This document shows positions 54,902 to 62,411 of a DNA stretch of 64,000 nt, piece after piece. The notes beneath the pieces are model-generated. The model had not been told where the DNA came from, did no database searches, and saw only the letters and a list, made by a program, of their open reading frames with translations. This DNA is from Curtanaerobium respiraculi (lineage in GTDB: Bacteria; Actinomycetota; Coriobacteriia; Coriobacteriales; Eggerthellaceae). How positions within the stretch are numbered: position 1 is the stretch's first letter; every line of letters starts with the position of its first letter. The stretch spans positions 372,001 through 436,000 of the forward strand of contig NZ_JANIPD030000001.1 of NCBI RefSeq assembly GCF_024609215.1, in the 5' to 3' direction. The translations under genes were made by a program, and so were the position numbers.

Positions 54902-57071
54902 ACCTCTCCGTCACGCCGGCAAGGGGGACGGGCACCTCGATGAGGGACACGCCAGGTTGCGCGATCGCGTTCTGATACGCGGTCCTGAACCCTGCGATCG
55001 TGCGAGCGCGCTCGTAGGGAACTCCGAAACCCTGGGCAATCTGCTTGAAGTTGACGTTCTGTGGGGTTAGGAACAACCGGGCGAAATGGTCCTCTTGGCT
55101 CTTCTGGGGCAGCATGTCGAAAATCCCCCCGCCGTTGTTATTCAGGAGCACCACGACGAGCGTCGGGGCGAGGCCCCCACCGTGCATTTCGCGCACGCGC
55201 AGCTCGTTTTGGAAGGCGAACGCGTTCACGTCGTGGAGAAGGGCGAGGTCGCCGGTGATGAACGTCGCCTGTCGATACGCTTGCGAGGCGCCGATCGCGC
55301 TGGACAGCGTTCCGTCGATGCCGTTGAGTCCCCGATTGCAGAGCACCCGAAGGTTTTTGCCGCCCTTGCGGTAATAGCGGTCCAGTGCGCGGATGCTCAT
55401 GCTGTTCGCGCAGAACACCAGCGAATCCTCGGGTGCGAGTTCGAGCGTCTTGGCGACGTAGGCTCCCTCGAAATCATCTCTCTGGGGTCGAATCGACGCA
55501 TTAATCCGATCCGCCGCGCGCTCGTTCGCCTCGACCCATTCCGCGCAGCCCGCTTCGTCCGCAGCCAGCTCCGAGGAGGCGTCGCGCAGTGCCGTTGCGA
55601 ACACCACCGGCAACGTGTGCACGAACAAGCTGGTTGAGCTGGTCATATCGCGCGTATCCCGCACGTCGACTGCGATGTGCACGGGATGCTGGTCTGCGAG
55701 GACCCGCGTCAGCATCTTGGAAACGGGCCATCGACCGAAGCGGATGACGACATCCGCCGCGGGGATCTCGTTCGAGTCCATGCCGCCGTAGGCATCGAGG
55801 ACGAGGGGGTCGCCATACGATCGGAGCCCCGAGAGCGGATCCGCGATGAGCGGGATATGGAGCTCGCGGGCGAACTCCAGAAGCACCTCGGCGTCTTCCG
55901 GGGAGTTGATCGAACCCTCGCCGCAGAGGGCTATGGTGCGCCTGCCGGCGAGGACCTTCCGGATGCCCTTGACATCGGCCGGATAGAGGCCCTGTCCGGC
56001 GACCACTGTGGGGGGAAGGGGGTTGGCATCGTCGTCACGCGTTTTAGCCGCGGGGATCAATGGCTCGTCGAAGGGGAAGTTCAGGTGCACTGGCCCAGCA
56101 TCGCAGCTTTGCATACCGGGCACTGCGCCATGCGCGGCTATGCATGCCTCGAGGGCCATCTGCCGGGCATACGAGAGGATGGTGGGGTCGGCGCTCGGCT
56201 CGGGCATCTGGATGAATTTCCTCACATGGGAGCCGAACATGTTCAATTGGTCGCATGTTTGGGGAGAGCCGACGTGCTGCAGGCGCGCAGGGCGGTCGCC
56301 GGAGAGGAATAGCAGGGGAACGCGGCTCGACTCCGCTTCGAGGACGGCGGGCATCCAATTCCCCACGGCGGTGCCGCTGGTGCAGATGACCGCGACGGGG
56401 CGGCGCTTCGCCTTCGCCAGGCCCAGCGCGAAGAAGGCCGCGCCGCGCTCGTCGACGTGGACGTACACGTCGTGGAAACGCTCGTACGCCTTCATCGCAA
56501 GACCGGTGGAGCGGGACCCAGGGCTGATCACGTAATCTACGACGCCGCACCGCTGGAGTTCCGCGAAGAAGGCATCCAGGAAGGCTGCGTTGACCTCCTC
56601 GGGGGCTAGGTTGGGGGAACCCTCCTCATCGGGATGGAGAACGGCCGCTTCGGGGCGAAGCTCGTTCCCGGACTGCTCCTGCGTCGCCGGTTCCAATGTC
56701 TGGGATCCCGTTTCCTCGGATTCGTCCACGAGGATATCGAGCCCGCTGGTCTCCTGCTCGTCGGTTTCGGTTTTCACATCCGTCCCTTCGTCCCGAGAGG
56801 GCTGCCTCGCCGCATCCGCCGCCTTTTCGCTCCGATTGGCGGGCGACTCATCCTCCGCCCTGTCGAGGGAGACGATCGGAACGCGATACCCCGACGTCAC
56901 ATTGGGCGACGTGAACCCCGCGGTGAACTCTTCTATCGACTGGCCGCCTCTCTCAAAAACCCCTCCCTGGCGGGCGCGTTCGCGCTGGACAGCCCTCATC
57001 GCAGCATCTATTATCCGCTGGTCGATCTGGACGGACTTATGCATGGGCTGCGTCGCGTCGTTCGATGTCAT
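54888..57071 (-). CDS. menD: SEPHCHC synthase MenD with long N-terminal extension
   Basis: A 727-residue thiamine-diphosphate enzyme joining isochorismate and 2-oxoglutarate. The MenD fold starts near residue 155 (NLAPEEVNAAFLDAFFAELQ), with VISPGSRSTGLAM, HVDERGAAFFALGLAK (catalytic Glu), and FITGDLALLHDVNAF with NNNGGGIFDMLP for ThDP-Mg binding. The first 154 residues are charged and mostly disordered, absent from E. coli MenD (about 556 residues). The start is firm because its ATG overlaps the menF stop (ATGA). Confidence 0.93.
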   Translation of the reverse strand: MTSNDATQPMHKSVQIDQRIIDAAMRAVQRERARQGGVFERGGQSIEEFTAGFTSPNVTSGYRVPIVSLDRAEDESPANRSEKAADAARQPSRDEGTDVKTETDEQETSGLDILVDESEETGSQTLEPATQEQSGNELRPEAAVLHPDEEGSPNLAPEEVNAAFLDAFFAELQRCGVVDYVISPGSRSTGLAMKAYERFHDVYVHVDERGAAFFALGLAKAKRRPVAVICTSGTAVGNWMPAVLEAESSRVPLLFLSGDRPARLQHVGSPQTCDQLNMFGSHVRKFIQMPEPSADPTILSYARQMALEACIAAHGAVPGMQSCDAGPVHLNFPFDEPLIPAAKTRDDDANPLPPTVVAGQGLYPADVKGIRKVLAGRRTIALCGEGSINSPEDAEVLLEFARELHIPLIADPLSGLRSYGDPLVLDAYGGMDSNEIPAADVVIRFGRWPVSKMLTRVLADQHPVHIAVDVRDTRDMTSSTSLFVHTLPVVFATALRDASSELAADEAGCAEWVEANERAADRINASIRPQRDDFEGAYVAKTLELAPEDSLVFCANSMSIRALDRYYRKGGKNLRVLCNRGLNGIDGTLSSAIGASQAYRQATFITGDLALLHDVNAFAFQNELRVREMHGGGLAPTLVVVLLNNNGGGIFDMLPQKSQEDHFARLFLTPQNVNFKQIAQGFGVPYERARTIAGFRTAYQNAIAQPGVSLIEVPVPLAGVTERYALQ

Positions 57072-58324
57072 CTTTCGCCCCCGTCGAATGCAGAGAGGAT
57101 CGTCTTCAACTTCATTTCTATCTCATCGTACTCGGAATCGGCACCGCTTCCCTCCACGATGCCGCAACCGGCATAGACATACCCCGCCTCGCCGTCGAAA
57201 ACCCCGCTCCGGATCGACACGTTGAACGCGCCGTCGCCCTCGGTGTCGACAACCCCTATGCTCCCGCCAAAGAACCCGCGGTTGTACGGCTCGATGCGCC
57301 GGATGAGCATCATCGCCTCGCCGACGGGAGAACCGGACAGCGCCGGCGTGGGTGAAAGCTGGTCGGCAAGATTCTCGATGCTGCGCCCGTCCATCATGCG
57401 GGCCCTTATCGGCGTGTGCAGATGCTGGACATGGGGAAGGACTTTGATCGTCGGGGAAGCGGGAATCGAGACGTCGTAGCAGTTGCGTTCCACGACAGCA
57501 CGGATGAAATCCACCACAAACGCATGCTCGCGGAGGTTCTTCTCGTCGTGGAGGAGACCGTTTGCCTTGATCTGCGAATCCGCTGGATCCGCCGACTGGG
57601 GGCAGGTGCCTGCGAGACACTCGGTTTCCATCAGCGAGCCGTGTTTCCGAACCAGCAGCTCGGGCGTGCATCCGCAGAAGAAAACGTCGCCGTACCGGTA
57701 CATGAACACCACGCCGCGCGACGGGCCGTCGATGAGGTTGATCAGCAGGTCCTTGCTTGAAAACGGATGCTCCGCGGTCAACCTCAGACGCCGGGAGAGC
57801 ACCACCTTGTCCACTTTTTCCCCGCGTATGGCGCGCAGCGCATCGGCAACCTCGCTTCGCCATGCATCGCGGGAATCCTCCGTCAGGGTGTAGGGGATGG
57901 TAACCCGCTCACGTCGCTTCGCACGGGCCGCTTCCCGGGCGAAGCGGTCGACTCGCCCCGGGTATACCGGGCCCAAGCTGTTCACCTGCAGGAAGGTACC
58001 CCGGTCATCCTGTACCAGAACGACTTCGGGGAGGAGGAACCGGAGCCTTGGATAGCTCGAGAACAGCTCATCCGCGGGAGCAGGGTTTTCAGCATCGAAC
58101 CGATCGTAGCTGAACAGCACCGTCGCTATATCTGCCGACCCCTGCCGAACCTCGTCTATCTCGTCGACCGACTGCACGGCGATGCAGCGACCCAGGCCGA
58201 AGAATCTGAGCCTCTTTTCCTTATCGTAGTACACGAATTGGTCCGTGAACCCTTTTTGGAGCGCGCAGAAGGCGTCGACGATATCGGCCGGCAACGTTTC
58301 GGAATATGTGTAGACCTTCGGCAC
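57068..58324 (-). CDS. menF: Isochorismate synthase MenF
   Basis: A 418-residue chorismate-utilising enzyme. C-terminal family motifs are VDKVVLSRRLRL, CGCTPELLVRK, TECLAGTCPQSAD, LRTEHAFVV-like EHAFVVDFIRAVVERN, LSPTPALSGSP and YNRGFFGGSIGVVD. GTG 58324 has AAAGGA five bases upstream and is preferred; an in-frame ATG at 58351 has no ribosome site, but TAGAAT six bases before it would suit a leaderless start. First men gene, 47 bases after gph on the chosen start. It commits chorismate to menaquinone. Confidence 0.9.
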   Translation of the reverse strand: MPKVYTYSETLPADIVDAFCALQKGFTDQFVYYDKEKRLRFFGLGRCIAVQSVDEIDEVRQGSADIATVLFSYDRFDAENPAPADELFSSYPRLRFLLPEVVLVQDDRGTFLQVNSLGPVYPGRVDRFAREAARAKRRERVTIPYTLTEDSRDAWRSEVADALRAIRGEKVDKVVLSRRLRLTAEHPFSSKDLLINLIDGPSRGVVFMYRYGDVFFCGCTPELLVRKHGSLMETECLAGTCPQSADPADSQIKANGLLHDEKNLREHAFVVDFIRAVVERNCYDVSIPASPTIKVLPHVQHLHTPIRARMMDGRSIENLADQLSPTPALSGSPVGEAMMLIRRIEPYNRGFFGGSIGVVDTEGDGAFNVSIRSGVFDGEAGYVYAGCGIVEGSGADSEYDEIEMKLKTILSAFDGGER

Positions 58325-58371
58325 CGCTTTCCTTTCCCTCGCGGGGCTCATCGACCCATTCTAACGCATCG

Positions 58372-59016
58372 TCACAGCAGTGCGAGAAGCTGGTCCGGTG
58401 CGGAGATTATGCGGTCGGGACGAGCTGCCTCCAGATTGCCGAGGGGGTTGAACCCCCAGTCAACGCATACCGTCCCGCATCCCGCATTCCGACCGACTTC
58501 CGCATCGACTGGCGAGTCACCGATGTACACCGTCGAATCCGTCGTGCTCCCCAGCTCATCTATCGTCATGAGCAGCCCTCGGGGATCGGGTTTGCGCGGG
58601 ATGCCCGGCCTCTCCCCGTGAACTGCATCGAATACGTTCGGAAAGTAGTTCTCGCAGACGGAACGCGTGGCGGCGTCGAACTTGTTGGACAGGACCGCGA
58701 GCTTGGCGCCCGCCGTTTTCAGTTCCGCAAGCGTCTCGGGAATCCCCTCGTATGCTTTCGTGTAAGTGAAACCGTACTCGGGATACAGCTCCTGCCATCG
58801 CGTGAGCGTCTTCTCCATCTCCTCCGGGGTGCACCCGGCGGGGACGGCCTGTTCGATCAAGCGTCGCGCCCCATGTCCGATGAATGTCTCGATTTCTTCC
58901 ACCGAGCGCTCGGGGAACCCCATCTCCCGAAGCGCTCCATTCGTCAGAGCGGCAAGGTCGGGAAGCGTGTTTAAGATCGTCCCGTCGCAATCGAATATGA
59001 ATGTGTCCACTGCCAT
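58372..59016 (-). CDS. gph: HAD-family phosphoglycolate phosphatase-like protein
   Basis: A 214-residue HAD phosphatase: motif I FIFDCDGTILNT, motif II AVLSNKFD, Lys in IPRKPDPRG and motif IV VYIGDSPVDAEVGR. The cap domain is of the Gph/PGMB kind. Substrate is not certain; 2-phosphoglycolate from DNA repair is the usual one. It is separated from menF by a short gap and may share its mRNA. The parS site lies just upstream. Confidence 0.83.
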   Translation of the reverse strand: MAVDTFIFDCDGTILNTLPDLAALTNGALREMGFPERSVEEIETFIGHGARRLIEQAVPAGCTPEEMEKTLTRWQELYPEYGFTYTKAYEGIPETLAELKTAGAKLAVLSNKFDAATRSVCENYFPNVFDAVHGERPGIPRKPDPRGLLMTIDELGSTTDSTVYIGDSPVDAEVGRNAGCGTVCVDWGFNPLGNLEAARPDRIISAPDQLLALL

Positions 59017-59032
59017 ATCGAACCTCTTTCAA

Positions 59033-59056
59033 ACGATGTTTCACGTGAAACATCGT
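59033..59056. promoter_or_regulatory. parS centromere site (ParB binding)
   Basis: TGTTTCACGTGAAACA (59037-59052) is an exact match to the bacterial parS consensus, inside a perfect 24-base palindrome. ParB/Spo0J spreads from such sites to segregate the chromosome; they cluster near oriC in most bacteria, so this window may be origin-proximal. No parA or parB gene is in the window. Confidence 0.92.
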
Positions 59057-59101
59057 AGTCGAACCGTTCTCGTCGCCCCCGCTCAGGGCACCGAATATAG
59101 A

Positions 59102-59129
59102 AGAAGAGGTTGATCTCTCAACCTCTTCT
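59102..59129 (-). terminator. Terminator after tRNA-Gly
   Basis: A perfect 12-bp stem AGAAGAGGTTGA/TCAACCTCTTCT with a 4-base loop, then TCTATATT on the minus strand. It ends tRNA-Gly transcription and separates it from gph. Confidence 0.8.
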
Positions 59130-59142
59130 GTCATGTAAAAAG

Positions 59143-59217
59143 TGGAGCGGGTGACGGGACTCGAACCCGCGAATACGAGCTTGGGAAGCTCGGGCCTTAC
59201 CACTTGGCGACACCCGC
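59143..59217 (-). tRNA. tRNA-Gly (anticodon CCC)
   Basis: A 75-base cloverleaf on the minus strand with encoded CCA: acceptor GCGGGTG/CACCCGC, D-stem GCC/GGC, anticodon stem CGAGC/GCTCG with loop TTCCCAA (anticodon CCC), T-stem GCGGG/CCCGT with TTCGAGT. Discriminator base is T. Confidence 0.95.
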
Positions 59218-59234
59218 AGCAACTAAGTAGTATA

Positions 59235-62200
59235 TCAGACGTTCTTCAGAATGTTCTCTACGAACATGATGTTCTGATCGAGAATCTCCTCGTCGACCGC
59301 TTCCAGCACATCGTCTCCTTGCGCGTAATAGGCTGGTTTGGCGCCATCCATGCCCGCAAGCGTAACCGCTTGCAAGCCACGGCGCATCGCGACCGTCGCG
59401 GCGCTCTCGCGCCACTTCATCGAACGGACGGCGGGATTGAAGCCCGAAGCCTGCGCGGCCGAATGCAGGTACCTCTTCACACGTGACGATGACCTGCGAG
59501 AAAGGATCAGGCCTTCCTCCTCGATCGCAGTCAGATCTCCGGCTCCGATGCCTTCGAGGTTGATGACAACTGATCCCCGCAACTCGCTCGCATGCTCGGA
59601 GAGGAACGCCTTCATACCGGCATTCCCGGCATGCTCCGCACCGAGGGCGACGAACCAGACTTCGGTTGTGATGCCCGCGTTGCGGAAGCCGTACACCCTC
59701 TTCGTCTCCTCGGCGATCTGATCGCCTTCGTTCTCCGCGGCGTACTTTGCGGCGGCGAGTCCTGCAACCTCGGCGAACTCGGCGGGCATGTGCTCCACGC
59801 TCCGACGATCGCGGCGGCGCGCCTGGGCATCCTCAGCGGAAGCATCATCCCTGCCGACGGAAGAGCGGATGCGGGAGAATGCCCCACCGTTCCAACGTTT
59901 GGTTTTGCCGGGATCGTCCGTTTCGACATAATTTTCGTAATCGACGTAATCGTCGTACACGTACCCATCGTCGGGCGCTTGCCCATATTCGTAATCGCCG
60001 CTCTCATTCTGGAAGCTCTCCCGGCCTCCGCGTCGAGCCCCGACCTCGGTCGGATTGAAATTCTCGTCGACGCCTAACCATTCGGCGGCGTTCTCCTCCT
60101 CGGGCTCGTCCTTCTTCTTCCGATGGAAGAGGCGGCCCAGCAGACCGCGATGCTTATCGGGCATCTCCATGTACCCGGGACCCGCATATGCTCCAGTCAC
60201 CGTCGCGTTCTCATCGAAGGCGGAATCGTCGGCATCATCGACGTAGCGCTCCTCCGGGGCGATGTCGGCGACTAGCTCGTCCCCGACGGGAGCGAAAGTT
60301 CGTTCCGCTCCGACGGCGGCAAACGAACCCGTAAGGCTGACCGCCTTGTTCTCTGGCTGAGGCGGAACCGCGGAAATCGTCCCGCTCATCGAGGGAAGCG
60401 TCTGCCGCAGGGCGGCGCGCTTATTATCGGGCAGCTGGGCGAACTGATCGCTGCCGTTCGCCTCGATGCGGGGAATGCGGCTCGAAAGCGAGGGATCGGC
60501 AGATGCCTCCTCCGCCTGCGCCAAGGGGGCTCGCTGCTTGAAGCTGTCGAGGGGGGGGAGATCGGGCGAGGTGGCGGGGACCTGCGGAAGAGTGACCGCG
60601 GGAACGGAACGCGCGGGCTGCGGCTCCTTGCGCGCAGACACGGCTTCCGATGAGGCAATCGGGGAGATTTCGTCGGTTCCGTCGACCATGACGCGATTCT
60701 GCGTGCGGCGCTGGGCCGGTTCGACGTGGCGGGAGGGTCGCTTCTGCAGACGTTCGGCTGCAGTATCGCGCGAAGGATCAGGAGCCGTCTTAAGCTCATC
60801 TCTCAAGGACGAGACGTCGAGAGGCGGGATGGCGGTCGTCGCGCTCGGATCGGATGGGGCGGCGCCCTCCTGAACAGGCATGGTCGGTGCGTCCTGCACG
60901 GATTCGAACTTCTCGGGGGGAGCGGGCTGTGCTGGAGCGGCGGCGGGGATATCAGCAGAACGGGTGGGGATAGCCGAGAAATCGTGGGGGGGTTTGGTCC
61001 CTCCGATCTGCGGGGCAGGCGCGGAATCGGAAGCGGCCTTCGGCTCCTCTGCCACCTGCGGCCGAGGAGGGATATCATCGGGCGATTCGGGCGCGCTCAC
61101 CTCGACAATGTCGCGGGCGCGGGCCTGGAGTCGCTGCTCCGCCTCATCTTCAAGGACCTTGTTCGCCTCGGCGAAGTACATGCTGCTCTCGGCAACGGCC
61201 GCGTCAAGCGCGTCCGCGTAGCGCGAGCGCTTGACCGTACCGGTGCTTCTGGGCTTGTTGGCCTTCTTCTGGGCGGCGGCGAACCAAGCAGGCACCGCAT
61301 GCCCGGATTCACCGTCCGGCTCCCGCTCCTTGCTCGTCTCCTGCTCCCCGTCCGACCCATCGGACGTCTCCACTGCGGCGCCTTCCGCAGCATCAAGAGG
61401 GGCCTGCCCGGTGAACACGGCGCGGGTTTCGGCACGCTGGGAGCTCGCATCCTCTTCGGAGGCCTTCTCCGCAGGGATCCCGATGGCGGCGTTCGGTTCC
61501 ACTTCGTATTCGACGGGCGCACCTTCAGGGAGAACCCCTTCCTGCTCCGCGGCGTCTAACCCGTAGATCCGCGGCTCCTGACCCTCTTCGAATTCGGGAA
61601 GCTCCTCCCACGCCCCATCTTGCACGCGCCGGGCGACTTCCACCAAGGCCGAGACACCTGCCGCGTTATTGTTGGCAGCCTCGTTGTAGGAGCTCGCGCG
61701 ATGGATGACGAATTGGATCACGGGAAGCAGGGCGAGCACCGACAGTACGGCTATGAGCACCATCATGACCATGCCGACCCCGGCGAAGATGGCGATAAGC
61801 CAGAACAGGGGAAGGAGGGCGGCGGCGCAGCACACGATTTTCTGGATGATGGGGAGGAAGCTCCCGAGGACGCCGAGCTCCGGCTCGACGCGACCGCTGT
61901 CATAATTCGCAACCAATATGATTTTGCGACGGCGGGCGCGGCCCTCCTGGGCGAGCAGGTATTTTGCAATCACATTCTGGCTCACCCCGCGCTGGAACAT
62001 GCGGGAAAGAACGGGTTTGTCCAGCAGCTCGAGCGCGATGAGCAATGCGCAGACGAGGGTGACGATGAACGCGGCAACCGTCAGCACCGGGAAAAAAATA
62101 CCGACCAGGGACACCAGCGCGGACACGCCGAAGAGGATCGGAGAGGTCAGGCCGGGTTGATTGGAACATGCGAACTCCTCGACCTCGGCCTTGAGGCCCG

Positions 62201-62318
62201 CACTTTTATCGAAGCGTTCGGCGATGAATTGCGCCGCTTGGTTTTCCTCTTCCGTTCCTGCGGGCCGGGGACCGATTTCCTGCGAGAGGTATGCGATATC
62301 GTCATACAGTTCTGACAT
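59235..62318 (-). CDS. Membrane M28-peptidase-like protein with degenerate metal site and large disordered insert
   Basis: A 1027-residue protein with two halves of an M28 aminopeptidase-like fold. The N-terminal half (1-235) holds about four membrane helices (58-78, 80-100, 150-175, 180-204) and the sites where Zn ligands belong: HYD is NYD (138-140) and the NDN Asp is Asn (217). The C-terminal half (about 890-1027) has GAEHAG where active enzymes have GEE, and QGDD where a His is expected. Between lie about 650 acidic, Pro/Ala-rich, low-complexity residues with a basic patch (LFHRKKKDEP). Probably a pseudo-enzyme acting as an envelope scaffold; this is inference. Confidence 0.65.
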   Translation of the reverse strand: MSELYDDIAYLSQEIGPRPAGTEEENQAAQFIAERFDKSAGLKAEVEEFACSNQPGLTSPILFGVSALVSLVGIFFPVLTVAAFIVTLVCALLIALELLDKPVLSRMFQRGVSQNVIAKYLLAQEGRARRRKIILVANYDSGRVEPELGVLGSFLPIIQKIVCCAAALLPLFWLIAIFAGVGMVMMVLIAVLSVLALLPVIQFVIHRASSYNEAANNNAAGVSALVEVARRVQDGAWEELPEFEEGQEPRIYGLDAAEQEGVLPEGAPVEYEVEPNAAIGIPAEKASEEDASSQRAETRAVFTGQAPLDAAEGAAVETSDGSDGEQETSKEREPDGESGHAVPAWFAAAQKKANKPRSTGTVKRSRYADALDAAVAESSMYFAEANKVLEDEAEQRLQARARDIVEVSAPESPDDIPPRPQVAEEPKAASDSAPAPQIGGTKPPHDFSAIPTRSADIPAAAPAQPAPPEKFESVQDAPTMPVQEGAAPSDPSATTAIPPLDVSSLRDELKTAPDPSRDTAAERLQKRPSRHVEPAQRRTQNRVMVDGTDEISPIASSEAVSARKEPQPARSVPAVTLPQVPATSPDLPPLDSFKQRAPLAQAEEASADPSLSSRIPRIEANGSDQFAQLPDNKRAALRQTLPSMSGTISAVPPQPENKAVSLTGSFAAVGAERTFAPVGDELVADIAPEERYVDDADDSAFDENATVTGAYAGPGYMEMPDKHRGLLGRLFHRKKKDEPEEENAAEWLGVDENFNPTEVGARRGGRESFQNESGDYEYGQAPDDGYVYDDYVDYENYVETDDPGKTKRWNGGAFSRIRSSVGRDDASAEDAQARRRDRRSVEHMPAEFAEVAGLAAAKYAAENEGDQIAEETKRVYGFRNAGITTEVWFVALGAEHAGNAGMKAFLSEHASELRGSVVINLEGIGAGDLTAIEEEGLILSRRSSSRVKRYLHSAAQASGFNPAVRSMKWRESAATVAMRRGLQAVTLAGMDGAKPAYYAQGDDVLEAVDEEILDQNIMFVENILKNV

Positions 62319-62411
62319 GGTGCGCCTTCCAATTGAATCGCCATTCAGAAATTTTCATTTCAATCGGATCAAGTATATCCCAAAACATGGGGTGGATACG
62401 TCGCGACCTGC

